NCBI RefSeq assembly: GCF_000150275.1
Contig: NW_002060960.1
Location: 765,316-829,315 of the forward strand
DNA from: Trichoplax adhaerens
Taxonomy: Eukaryota; Placozoa; Uniplacotomia; Trichoplacea; Trichoplacidae
Length of the DNA: 64,000 nucleotides
Direction of reading: 5' to 3'
Shown: one piece after another, positions 1-12,989 of the stretch
How the letters are laid out: every line of letters begins with the position of its first letter
Position numbering within the stretch: position 1 is the first letter of the stretch
Position numbers and translations under genes: made by a program
Notes under the pieces: generated by a model
The model's input: only the letters and a program-made list of their open reading frames with translations
Told to the model about the DNA's origin: nothing
The model's database searches: none

Positions 1-3000
1 CATAGTAATAGATTAAAGAGTAATAGTGATTTAATCAAGGATAAATTTAGTAATGACTCAGCGATATACTCTCTCGTCAATTTCCTTGGAAAAGTGTCGT
101 TCAATGTAAGTTACCGCTATAGCTATATAATATTGCAAGCGGCTTTATTACTACTACTCATATTGATTAGACAAATAACGTTACTAAGAAAATTTGTTAG
201 TTATCCTTCTGGAAAAGAGGTCACGGGTTATTTAGCCTATTTACTCTGTTGATTGAGAAGCAAACTCTTTTTGTCATTACTCCTACTGAGACAGCAACAA
301 TAATTGGATGCCGCAGGTGTTACCGACGACCATTGTTCCACCGGGAATAGGACATAATATTAATGAAAAGGAACTATAGTTAGTTTATCGTCATTCAATA
401 GAGTCTCTAACGTATCGAGAATGATTTATATGGCAAAATCGCTTATTTTGATATTCAACAAGGTTATAGTGATAGACTAAGTTCGCAGTGATGGATAGGT
501 TGAATTTTCGGCAACATATCGTTCTTTAATCATCACTTGGACCATGTTTGTTGTTGGTCTATTTCACGACAAAGTGATGATAGTATAATACATGACCTAT
601 AGGTCTATGAGAATTTTTATTTACTTTAAGAACACGATTTAAACAACGGTATGCTTAATATAAGTTACAATGTCATGTTGTGTACTTTTTATTTCAAGTA
701 ATGACTTTTAAAAAATTCTTATTTACTCAAAGTGCATAAAAAATAATCCAATAATAACTGCATCGTTACGGTTAGCTGGTAATAAGGCGCCAAAAAGCAT
801 CTAGATTGAATGCTATTTCTTGATTTATAACATTATCTTCAGGTGTTCATTTAATAGTATACATTAAAATTAGACTAATTACATTGTTTGATCTAATTTT
901 CGTACCAGAAATAAGAAGTAGATTAATTCATTGATCAAATGATATAGATTTTATTATCTATTAAGTTAGGTTACAATGAGTCAGTTAGTTAGAAGATACA
1001 TCTCAAAGCCTACTTCTACTCTTTACCATAGTCGAAAAGTGCAAAGTATCATTAGTTTTAGATTAATGGATAATGATTTTCACTGCAGTAAAAAATAAGA
1101 AGTACCATAGGACACGAAAGTGGTCTCATGACTGCGTTAAAATTTTAAAAGTTTGCATACCAAGTACTCATTATCGATCATTAAGCATCGCTATAGTTAG
1201 AACTCTATATTTTTGAGCTTAGAAGGAAGAGCTTGCTGTAGGTAAGACTGCATAGTTAGGATAGTTTTTTCGGCAATGACAGCGAAATCAATTGATGTCA
1301 AAGCAGACATAACGCACCTTATCGTCCATTTTCATATAATTAATATATAAATAAGAACAACTTGCGATAAATCAACTTAAAGTTAATCGGAGAAACATTT
1401 GCCTTTTAAGAGCTACAGTATCGAATCCTTCCCAACTAATATTAGTCATCAATCATTGACAGCCATTGGTATACTCTTGGCTTGGAATATAATATAAATA
1501 GTTCATACTAAAGCGGTCAATACGGACAACTGCTATGATCATATGAAAGCAATGCTCTTACCTAGCGGTTGATAAATCTTCAGTTTTATTGTTCTTCAAT
1601 GGTATGTCTTAATTATAATTTGTAGGTATGCCATTTCTGCTGTATCTCTGTATTGTTTGGCATATTATGGAGGATAAATAATAGCTTTAGTAATGGATTC
1701 TCCTTTAAATTGTATTTATGAATAATTCATTATTTTATACCCTCAATTGTGTTTTAGGAATAACTTTTAGAATCTTAATTGCTCAATGGTGGACAACCAT
1801 TAATGCAATCTTGTTATGACTTTTAATTCGGTCCTAACATCCTGCTACCTATTGAACTGTTCTATAAGATTTGATACATCTACTAATAGAAAAGTTGATG
1901 ACGATTCCATGGAGCCAATTTGAAGCGATGACGTAATTTCTCTATCCTTAATTGATAATTATAATATACTGCATAATACACACGGAAGTGGGATTTTGTG
2001 TTTTGGTCAGGATGTCTGAATTGGGTGCATTTCCCCAAAAAGGGTGTATTGATAGTTTACGACAATATGAATGAGAGAATACGACCTTACCACGCTTAAT
2101 GACATGTTTACCATTAATATTGCTAGTCTGATGGAAATTAGGACTATTGAAGTATGAAGAGTCACTGGTAATAGTAGAATTTAAAATGCTCCAGTTTACT
2201 TCTGTATTGTTAAAATCTGTCTCACTAAGTAATTATATATACGTAAATAAATACGAGTTTAGATCGATGACTGAAGATAATACCTAGTTCAAACTACCAC
2301 GAAACGGAATATCGTGCTTTGCATAAATGGTCATGTATCATGCTAATAACTGTGCTACATAAACCCTATAAGCAGACTAGGCACACTTAAAATCTACTGT
2401 ACTGTAGGCGGTTTAGGAAATCCTTCAATTTAGTACACGGTAACGTAGTACTGTATATACATCATTAATTGCTCATGGGCCCTATGCCTACACCATCATC
2501 ATCATGGTCCGTCCCTGTTAATAAAGATAATCTATTAGAGACAACTTGCCAACATGAGTTACTGGTACTTATCAAAATTCTGATGCATACAGAATTAATA
2601 ATGATAACTATTTGCTCTATTCATCACAACAGCTAAAATTGATTTAAAAAACCCGTCGACTTATATTGCTCTCTCTATATTTTAATGCTATCTCGCATAA
2701 TCGATATGTTTTGGTAAATTCTACAACATTGATCATAGTCCTTAACGAAAATGATTTAAATCAATATTCTATACTGTTATCCACTCAAATTTTCAGCGGC
2801 GAACTAGTTCTATGAAGTTGAGGGTCAGGAATTGTGATCGAGAGTATCGCGACAGTGAGTATTGCGGCATTTTGTTTTAAGATTGGCCTCTGTGTATTGT
2901 ATACAGATACGTTCAGTTAAAATAACATTACTGGTATATCATGAGAAGGGGGAAAAAATACTCTGTCTACTAGTTGGTGCCGTACTTTCTCAAATTTACT

Positions 3001-4384
3001 TTATTTCCTTGAATTGCATGAGTAGTTGGCTAAAACTGAAGTCAAAAGATTAGAGTATGATATTTTATCTGTGGCATACTATGCATTGATCCATAATACG
3101 CGTATACGGTATACATGCTACGTTGAACACAACATTGTACAATAGCAATGCCAATAAGGGTAATCAATGAGAATTCATTTAAAACACTTTTGGAGCAACT
3201 TAGTATCTGCGTTAATACTTGGATTCTATAACAAAGACTGCGCCAAAATAAAAAAATAAAAAATAAAGATGCATCTTTGTGCTTTAATCTTATTCGCTGT
3301 CTAAAAGAACATAGAAACGAAATAACTAATGCTGATAAAACAACCACTCTAATTATTGGTTGATGGTGTCTTTGTTATGCAACACTGTCCTGAGCAAATA
3401 TCCTTGTAGTGATATGAATCTACTTCATCATTTTTATTTTATTTACCGTCATTTTTAAATGTTCTATGCGATATTTATAGAATTAATCGACAGTATGCTT
3501 TATTAAGCGAATTGATTATCATCTTAACATCAGTGAGTCATCACTGATGTATCAAGAGAATCATTCAAAATCTATGTACTGTTGTACATACGAATACTTC
3601 ACTGATTGTTCTTCTCGTGTATCTTCTATCTACTGTATGTCAAGAATGGCTACAAAAATGAGTACTACGACTGCGTACGGGAAGTAACCGGGACTTTTAA
3701 GACGACTTGTCAAAGACTGTATTCGTCTTCAAAGTCCCTGGTACAGTCAAGTTGGAGAACAGATCAATTCTAGTGCTTTAGTAGCTGAATCTATTCAGTT
3801 GGATAGATGGAAAAGCGAATGCAGTCAGCTATGATAGTGCATTACTGCATTGTCAGGTGATGTTACTTTCTATAGCATGGAATCACTTCCGTCAGATTGC
3901 CAATTCTACGTCCCGGATGTTATTGCACGGATCACTATGACGTTCAATTGAAAATAGTCCAATTATTGTAATAGAACTGAATGTTCTATCTTTCAAAGGC
4001 CATAAACTCAACTATTCTGAGAATCTTTACGGATAAAAGCCAATACTAATGAATCCAAAATCAATCATGGGTATTTAAAATTGCAGAAAATTTCAAGTCC
4101 TCGCTGTATTGCGCCGCAAGAGTCGTGTTGATCAACAGCAATCATAGAGTATCGATTATAATTATAATTTATTCTCGATCGCTGAATATTGAATATGGGC
4201 AAACGATCTCGCTAGGCAGTAGGCATGCAAGATCGGCTAGCAGCAATCTAGCAAACTATTGAAGAGAAGCTAATCGATTGTAGGCATTTCTCTATCCTGT
4301 AACAATCGTTTACACTCCTTGATAACTATTACTAGACGGTATGCAATCCATTGGTCTATGTCAATGAGAAGAGTAAACGATGTT
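1..4384. other. Intergenic region, no recognised gene
   Basis: AT-rich sequence without a convincing gene on either strand. An open stretch without ATG at 3688-3831 (+, 48 codons, hydrophilic, ending in TGA) has coding-like composition but matches no family I know. Two hairpins are visible: a perfect 9-bp stem at 3528-3536/3541-3549 with a 4-base loop, and a 14-bp arm pair with one mismatch at 3690-3703/3725-3738. The longer ORF at 3042-3347 (-) has no domain signature and is probably chance. Confidence 0.5.
3690..3738. repeat. Inverted repeat with 14-bp arms
   Basis: GGGACTTTTAAGAC at 3690-3703 is followed after 21 bases by GTCTTCAAAGTCCC at 3725-3738, its reverse complement except for one position. 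It could be a cruciform or hairpin, or the remnant of a small inverted-repeat element. No target-site duplication was identified. Confidence 0.5.
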
Positions 4385-4395
4385 GCCGCCATCTT
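4385..4395 (-). promoter_or_regulatory. YY1-like site (AAGATGGCGGC on the - strand)
   Basis: GCCGCCATCTT reads AAGATGGCGGC on the reverse strand, which matches the core of the metazoan YY1 recognition sequence. It lies in a locally GC-richer block just before the palindromic repeats and about 1 kb upstream of the CUB gene start. Its use as a promoter element is inference. Confidence 0.35.
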
Positions 4396-4475
4396 TGTTG
4401 TCGATGATTGCCCACTCATCAGTATCAGTTATACGAAGGCGGAGGCATTGCGTGCGTCGCGTTGTACTCTATGAA

Positions 4476-5136
4476 GTACAGTACAGTAAAACAACTGTCT
4501 ATGTAGTGTACTGTACAGTACAGTGTACAGTATAATGTACAGTATGTACTCTAGTCTAGTACACTACTGTACTGTAGGGACGAGTTCGTTGTGACTAGGG
4601 ACGATGACGAGTCGCTATTGGGTCCATTCACGGTCATGATACTGTACCGTACCGCGTCATACCGTACCGTTCTGTACCGTACCGTGCATCTCTCCGTGGC
4701 GAATAAACAAACACTCAATTCTTCGACAAGGGGCTTGGATTGTCTTGCACAAACTGGTACGGAGAAGTCAACCTTGATACAATCGTTCTACGTCCTGCTA
4801 CGTTGTTTATAAAGAGTGACGACCACATGAACGTCACCCATTACCTACAGTACTGTACAGTGTACAGTACACCGTCCCGTACAGTGTATCGTCTACAGTA
4901 CAATGGACTGTACACATGGCTTGATTTCTGTACTGTACAGTGTACAGTACACTGTACAGTACACTACATGCATTTTCCAAGTACATACGGATATTGTAGC
5001 GAGCGTACCATGGATTTGTAAGAGAAATGCGCATTCTAGTCTATGGTCGTATTGTACAATCGCGTCAAAACAATTTACAGTACTGTACACTGTACAGTGT
5101 ACATTCTAAGGTACAGACGCACAGTACAGTACAGTT
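4476..5136. repeat. Cluster of GTACTGTACAGTAC palindromic repeats
   Basis: Many overlapping copies of TGTACAGTAC, GTACTGTAC and the variant TACCGTACC occur here, most self-complementary, so short ORFs appear on both strands and are artefacts. The block is GC-richer than its surroundings and ends about 220 bp before the ATG of the CUB gene at 5360. Smaller groups recur at about 6300-6340 and as single copies at about 8075, 9300, 12960, 25580 and 32450. A second dense cluster lies at 26285-27900, also at gene starts. Confidence 0.85.
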
Positions 5137-5359
5137 CACTCTACCCCAAGTCACTCCGGTCACTAGGACTCACCTCCATATAGGGGTGTACTACACTCCA
5201 CGGCCACAGTCAACATAACATCAGCACGTCAAGCGGCTAACGTGTATTCCTAGGCAAAGATTAGCGAAAAAATCCAAAGCAATCCCAACCAGCAAACTCA
5301 TTGAATTTAGGCTAAATTGATTGAATTTTCACAAACGGCTAAGGCATTTCCTAGTCAAT

Positions 5360-8300
5360 ATGGCGTTATTTCTAAGGATTTGCCTATTGCTTGTACTGGG
5401 CGTTGCTGGGATATCTTGTAAGTAATATTCATTTCGTAATTTGACATAGTCAAGTTAAAAAATTCATACAATCTTTTAAAATTCACTGCCAAGTTGGTAG
5501 CAGTGCAAGCGAACCAAAACTCAAACCAATGCCATGTTCAATGGAATAGTTATTATTAAAATGCTATTGATTAATTGAATGTTTTTAATGTTCTATGCCC
5601 AAGAACCATTCTTATTTTACTACGTTTTGACTTGGATTGAGTAGAGAATAGTTGAAACGATAGGGTTCAGTGATGCTTGTAATCTTGTCAAGTTCAAGTG
5701 AAAGGGGTCGGGTCATCTCTCGCTAAACTCTAGTCAGTTTCAGCCTTGCCTCATCTTGACAGTTGTTGGCATGAAATTAAGTTAGATGGCGTAAAATTGC
5801 ATCAACTAAATTAATATCATAACATAGCGACAAACAGCCATAGTTGTCGTTTAATGAAGAAATGTTCATTGATGGTAATTAGGCCTTCTCAACTTGATCC
5901 AATTTCTTCCATGGTGGTTCGTATGAAAATGAATCGAAGGTTTAAATTGTGTTGACCAAATTCATATCATAACGTACTGATAAAACAGCCGATCGTTGTA
6001 AAAGAAATATTCATTGATGATAAGGGTCTCAACTGGGCCTCTAGCTTTCTCCACTGGATGTAATTTCTTTTCACCAACATTTTCTACAACTCATTACTGT
6101 ACATACTCGATTCCTAATCTAACGCCAACATGATTTGGGAAATGACTACAACGACTACTGAATACTCTTAACATTGCAACTGTTAATTCACGTTTAATTT
6201 CCAAACTAATGTTAATGTTACTATTCAATCTGTGGTAAGTATGATAAGTCTGAATTTTTCATCCAACAGCGATTGGAAACGTAACGGTTGTTACTCCACT
6301 TTACACTGTACAGCACACTGGTGTACAGTACAGTACATGAACGCATAACGGTAGCGCATAGTATACTATGGAGTATGGCATAGAACCGGTGTTTAAGAGG
6401 CTAGCTAATGAACCAGCATAAAAAAATCAAAATTTATAATTAGATGTTATTTTTCACTCAAGCTCATTAGTGATTCGAAAATGCTTTAACGCTGTCAACG
6501 AAATTGACCATTAGCCTTATTCAGTTCACGATATACTGCACTTTACTGTTTTGGTAGTAGATTTTTAATACGGAAACGGATAGCTATAACAGATAGAATT
6601 GCTAAGGGTGACTAGGTACCCGTGCACCGTACACTTTATTAATAATGAAGCCATCCAAGGTTTACCGATCGACCGTAGCAAGGGTAGCTTATCAAGCTCC
6701 GTATGAGCGTCACTAGCGCTATACAGTAGTCAAGCTAATATCGAGCAGACTATAAAGAAAAGCACAAATCTTGATTTCTCCTCTCTCTCGATTATATCTT
6801 GGATAAGTAGTAACTTGCCAAGTAATCCAGAATAGAATATGACTAATGATAATTGATTATAATTAATTATTCACTCTGTTTTGAGATTAATCTCAAAAGT
6901 TTGTCTACAATAATCAGGATCATACCTGTGTGCATAAGTTAGATAGTTTCTTTACTCTTTCATCATTGATATCGTATTAATTTTGATCAAATCTTACTAA
7001 CCAGAAATTATTAAGTATTTACATAGGCATTGATATTACTGCTATATGGAAATACGGTAGGCTAATTAAATTTGAGATTAATATTGTACCAGCATGCTGT
7101 GCTACTGGTGCCAAAAACCAAATATTTTTAAGAAAGGTACTATTTTAGAATGCTTGCAATCTCCGATTCAAGTTTATACGGTACAGTGTATCTCGTCGAT
7201 AATGATGTGTAACTATGAGTCGATAAGAGTATAGCACAGTATACGGTCAAGAAATTTCATTTATCATTATTCTGCCACTAGCGCTTTGCAATTAAAACAG
7301 TCTACATTAAAAAATTTTGTAACATGACTCTGTTCTTATCGACAATGAATACCTCGTATATTCTACAGTGATGGCTTTATTCCGCGAGCGAATATTAATT
7401 CGACAACTCAATAAGACTTGTTTGTGATTTGCATTAGCCTAATTGTCATGACTACATATTTCTAAAAATTTTACTTTGAATTTGAAGTAACTCAACTAAA
7501 AATTGCGTAAATCTATCGGATGGGTATGTTTAATATTTTATTTGGAAGGAACATGCTACACTTGAGTTCATGGTGGTTTATACATATCCATAAACATCGT
7601 TTACGCAAAGAATAGTAACTGAGTAACTCTCGTGATTATCTGCTAGTAGATATAATGGATTTAAGAGGTGATTTTTCAAAGGGATTGGTTGTAGTGTAAG
7701 TAGTATAGTACAGACGACTAAAGACATAAAGAGAGCTTTGCAATATTTTGACATTTCAGTACTATGATAATAGGGACTTATACGAGTATAAACGTACTAC
7801 TGAGAATCCTAAAATGTAAATTAGCTCACGCACAGTAATGGTAAAGAAACCTCTATAGATTCTCTAAATTTATGCTGAGAATGTAACGGTAGCCATGTTG
7901 ATATCTCAGCGGATGTGACAATATGCCCTATCTCTATGTACGATATTTTTCAATATTTTAACCATAAACTATGGATAGATTCCATCAAAAGTTTTGATAG
8001 TGACGGTAGTAATCGACCTTGTTAAATCTATATTGCTCAAATCATTCCTTAATCCTGACCTAGAGTCCTTTCTGTACTGTACTCTACAAGGGTATAGTAC
8101 ATTCGGCAAGGCTACTAGAAAAAGACCAGTAGTAGTCTATGGAAAGCCGTTGCATACACTATGGCACAACCTCCATCGATAGCCATTACGCATCACTCAA
8201 TGATGAAGACAATTTAGGGAAAGAAATGTAATATAAGCTTACTACAAAAAACGCCATTAGTCCAATGTCATTTTAGTAATAATTGTTGGGGGAATGTGGT

Positions 8301-11300
8301 TATATTTTTTTGTTATTTGGTACTGCTATTGATACAGCTTTCATGAAGAAAGTAATGACAAAAATAAAACTTTTAGATTTGGATATTTTTTCAGCTTTAT
8401 ATTTCACCTTACTTACCATCGTGTTCTTTTCTATTTATAATTGTAGGTCAAATTGTGAACATTTCTCAAAGTAAGTCGACATATTCAGTAGTGGTATATT
8501 TATTTGCAATTGAAAGTTATTTCGACAATCAGCTAGAATAATTCACGTTTTACTGACATTGTCTAATGATGCTATCGTAGCGTCAGAAATTGATCGGTCT
8601 TTTTATCCATTGTTAGCATATATGCTTTTCTTATAATCGATAACGTCTGTCGTCAGAATAAGTAACATTAATTATTCTATTTTAAATTTCAATTGTTCAA
8701 GTTTAATTGAAATTAGTACCGTATCAACTACAATAGCATAACTGTTAGTTTAGACTTGAGTAATGACTCTGTAGGCTTAACCTATACTATAATTAAATTG
8801 GTTGCCTTGTAGATCTAATCTAATAGTTTCTCGATACGTTTGTAATACTTATTTTTAATAATGTGTATTAGCATTTTATATGCCGATAATAATTTTAATA
8901 GTAGAAACATTAGAATATTTGTTAGTATTTAACGGCTTCATGATTTACTCTTATTGGGTTGATTGAGTAAAGGCAAGCTTGGAGAGACTGTAAACTGGTT
9001 ATTATTTAGTTAAAGTAATAACGTTATAGTTTATATATAAATCACTGTCACAACCCATATACTGTGAAAGTATGGAAAGAATTTTCTGTAGTTGCCATCG
9101 GTGCCTTTCTAAATGACAATCCAGTATAATTCGAAAATTTTCCTATGATAAATAGCTCTTCTTGTAGCAGTATGACGTAGTTTAGTTAACTATTGGGCTG
9201 TTATATATAAACTTTTACTCTTCTGCAATTTATTTTGTCGATTGCAATGGTTAGCGATAATAACTTCATCCAGATTTTCTGTTCGTTTACTTCTAAATTA
9301 CTGTACTGTACTTCCGTTAAAGTCTAGTGGATTGAGATGCGAGAGATTAAGCGTAGTTATGTTAATTTAAGGTAACTTACGAGGAACGTGAGTACGCTTA
9401 TGCGGACTTATCTAACCTTATGGATTATATCTGTGAAATATTAGTACTGTTTTCAACGTGAATACGCTAAATATGAAATAGTAAATATATATTTTTTAGT
9501 GAAGCATTTCACAACTCCTCATAAATTAGGTATTTATTTAATTAAATTCTATCTCAATTCTGGTTGTACTTTACACTTTACACGATACATGCTGCCATAA
9601 CTTCAGGAAGAGATTATCGATAATTTTAAATGATCGTTAAATGATGATGCAGATGTGGAGTGGAAAGGTCATGTTACTGTAGGAGTAATAATCGGATACA
9701 TTTACTAATTTGATCAATAGAATGCAATATGATTGGTCCGTTAACTAATTATTACCACAAAGACTCTGATTTGAGTGGAATGATCGAATTGAATGGCAGT
9801 CGTTTCGTTAAACCGTGGTGTTTCTGGCATTTTCAGACAGGGTAGGTAATATTATCGATTTCTGGTAGCAAAAATTCAAGTAGCCAATTTGTCATGTAAT
9901 TGAACGACGGTCTAATATCTACATATATTGTTTTCAAAAAATAATGAGTATTTTCTGATTGTTCTTGCGCATTTATTAAACCAGGGAAAATATTATGCTG
10001 ACTTTTTACTTGCGTGATCTGAAGTTACCGTCCAATTCATCGTTGGTAATTGCATCGCAAACATCATCTAAATACGTTGTCTATAATAGCTTAAGTAACG
10101 GAATTTCAGAACCCGTGGAGTCGTTATTTACCAACAAATTTTACGTTAAATTTTACAACAATAACACACATAAGTATTACAGCCCTAAATTCAAGCTTCA
10201 TTTTGGTCCTTATTTCGGTAAGTTTCTTAATATTTCTAAATTTACTTACGCTATTAAATTAGGGAGATACTTTATTCAGATCTTATATTATACTATATTG
10301 ATAGAGTGCAAATCTATAGTAGATATACTTTCGAACTGATGCCTATTACTATAACATTTTTAGATATATAAGCTTTATTATTTTTCATTTTGGTGGTTGC
10401 TATTATTTAAATGTAGGTGATACTTGCTCGCATGCAACAACATTCCAATATTCATCTGGGCGGATTAATAAGGGATATGGTTCTAATTTCCCTTACTGCG
10501 GCTGGACGATCAAGGTGCAGCCAAGTTACGGAATTACAGTCAAGTTTAATAAAACTTCAATGATCGGCTTTCCTTCGAATACATTTGTTAAATTTGGTGT
10601 AACCATCCCTATCGGTAAATTTGATCGCAATGGATTGAATTAATACCAAATAAATAATTCATTTTATAGTTACATAAATTCTGTAAATGCGTATTTGTAA
10701 GGCTAATCTCATTCGATGCAAATTATGCAATTACGAGTTTAATATGATGGTGCAATCAATATTGCAAGTCTTTGTAGATACCGTAGCTTATAAAGGTTTA
10801 AGCTTAATTCTGAAAATTTTTTCATGTTAAAGATGTTTAATTAGTGTGGCTATTATTCCTTACAGATCTAAAGAAGTACGTCAATTATTTTGGCTCTGGT
10901 GATAGCATGCCTTATAACTTGAGTACGATATCTAACGTCGTTTGGATAGCTATTACGAAATCGAACGGCATGCCGCCGCTAAGGAATACTACTCTTGCCT
11001 TCAGCTGGTTTTCAAAGCCTAAAACAAGTAAGTCAATCATTATTGATGCAGTTGAATTCTATTGACGTATGTCTGCGTTATAAAGAAAATCTTATAGGAA
11101 GATATATAATACCAGTTATGTTTGCTTAGGTTGGAGATTATAATGCATTTTACCTAGAGTATTATTTTTTCATTTCTGACAGATATGACAAGTTATCCAT
11201 CGTATATGGATCATCATGCAAATTTTGGTAAGTTGCAAAGAAAATGCATAAAACTGATATAATTACATACTGATGTTGTTAATAAAATGTATCGGCGCAA

Positions 11301-11804
11301 TGATTTTAGATCACCCCACTACTGTAGCAAATTGGGGTACTGTTATGAGTACCACAACTCCCAAGAACAACAATCATTCAACAACATACTTTAGTTGGAC
11401 TGTTTCTTTCGGATTATGTTTCGCTTCTTTCTTTCTTGTTATAACCGTCGTTTCATGGTATATTCGACAGCGGCGACTACAAGCTTTACAACAAAGTTCT
11501 ATATCTTCGCGTCGTTTTTCTCGTGATCCGGTGTCTATGTCACGTCCTCCATCGACTGTAAATGAAGTAACAGGTAATTACGATCTATGCAATATTTATC
11601 ACTAAAACGTAAAGTATACCATTAATTTATTCAGCTATACTATTGATAATGGTAACAGGTTAAAATAAATGGATGTAATAACTTATTTTATAATCTTTGT
11701 TGTATAGTTCCGCCGTCATATGAGGATTGCGTTCAAGCTAGAGGTGGCGCTTCAAAAGATCAGATAACTGGTGATGAGGCCTTGCCTGATATACAAACGT
11801 CAAA
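5360..11804 (+). CDS. Two-CUB-domain type I membrane protein with PPxY tail (3' end in gap)
   Basis: I assembled nine exons: 5360-5417, 8447-8470, 9721-9841, 9985-10217, 10417-10614, 10866-11027, 11183-11227, 11310-11573 and 11708 into the gap. The frame stays open for 400 codons. Residues 1-19 are a signal peptide (hydrophobic LLLVLGVAG). CUB-like modules span roughly 28-145 and 146-265; the second contains the typical YCGWTIKV core. A Thr/Asn-rich stem precedes a transmembrane helix at about 309-331, a basic stop-transfer (RQRR) and a Ser-rich cytoplasmic tail with PPSY at 370-373, a WW-domain ligand type. All introns are phase 1 except that inside CUB1 (phase 2), the usual pattern of shuffled extracellular modules. 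Intron 1 is 3.0 kb. Function (surface binding or adhesion) is inferred. Exon 2 (24 nt) is the least certain, but it is needed for frame. Confidence 0.8.
6297..6345. repeat. Small palindromic repeat group in CUB-gene intron 1
   Basis: Copies of the ACTGTACAGCACACTGGTGTACAGTACAG type lie about 900 bp inside the first intron of the CUB gene. They are the same family as the dense block upstream of the gene start. Confidence 0.6.
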
Positions 11805-12482
11805 NNNNNNNNNNNNNNNNNNNNNNNNNNNNNNNNNNNNNNNNNNNNNNNNNNNNNNNNNNNNNNNNNNNNNNNNNNNNNNNNNNNNNNNNNNNNNNNN
11901 NNNNNNNNNNNNNNNNNNNNNNNNNNNNNNNNNNNNNNNNNNNNNNNNNNNNNNNNNNNNNNNNNNNNNNNNNNNNNNNNNNNNNNNNNNNNNNNNNNNN
12001 NNNNNNNNNNNNNNNNNNNNNNNNNNNNNNNNNNNNNNNNNNNNNNNNNNNNNNNNNNNNNNNNNNNNNNNNNNNNNNNNNNNNNNNNNNNNNNNNNNNN
12101 NNNNNNNNNNNNNNNNNNNNNNNNNNNNNNNNNNNNNNNNNNNNNNNNNNNNNNNNNNNNNNNNNNNNNNNNNNNNNNNNNNNNNNNNNNNNNNNNNNNN
12201 NNNNNNNNNNNNNNNNNNNNNNNNNNNNNNNNNNNNNNNNNNNNNNNNNNNNNNNNNNNNNNNNNNNNNNNNNNNNNNNNNNNNNNNNNNNNNNNNNNNN
12301 NNNNNNNNNNNNNNNNNNNNNNNNNNNNNNNNNNNNNNNNNNNNNNNNNNNNNNNNNNNNNNNNNNNNNNNNNNNNNNNNNNNNNNNNNNNNNNNNNNNN
12401 NNNNNNNNNNNNNNNNNNNNNNNNNNNNNNNNNNNNNNNNNNNNNNNNNNNNNNNNNNNNNNNNNNNNNNNNNNNNNNNNNN
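11805..12482. other. Assembly gap (N run)
   Basis: 678 undetermined bases. The gap removes the end of the cytoplasmic tail of the CUB gene. The long ORFs that run through it on both strands are artefacts of translating N. The 500 bases after it (12483-12989) hold no recognisable exon. Confidence 0.98.
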
Positions 12483-12989
12483 CGTTGGTTACTTTTATGG
12501 TTAATTCTATATTGGTCTTTGGCTTCATTAGAAATTACGGTAGTTTGCGTCCCCATGAGTGGAGATTTACGGGATTTATTTACAATAGCATAAGGCAGGT
12601 TAGCGCTTAGACCAACTGTATGATAACTATTTGACAAGTTGTTCTGTATAAGAACGTATAAAATAAATGTAAATTAAATTAATTTGTGTCACATTTAGCT
12701 TTTTTATGTTGTAGTATTAGTCATCTACAATTGCTATGTTAACAGGCATATTTACATTGCTAAACTCAAACCGACGCCCTAAAGTATTAAGCGTAATCAC
12801 TGTTGATTGATTTATAAGGAATACTCCGCTAGTTTATTACTGCAATCAGTATGATAGCGAATCTCCTATCTATAATTTTTGTACCGCTATTCATAGTGCA
12901 TATAGGATGAGGTGAAAATCATTCTGATACTACTAGCATAAACGGCAATTTAGGAAATGTACAGTACAGTATATAGCAAGTTAGGCAAG

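Noticed and set aside
4591-5218. Several ORFs of 63-93 codons on both strands
   Set aside because: They are translations of the palindromic repeats, which stay open on both strands.
8283-8474. 63-codon hydrophobic ORF
   Set aside because: Mostly intron; only its last 24 bases (8447-8470) act as an exon of the CUB gene, in another frame.
11738-12637. Long ORFs on both strands (240-299 codons)
   Set aside because: They run through the N gap; almost all residues are undefined.
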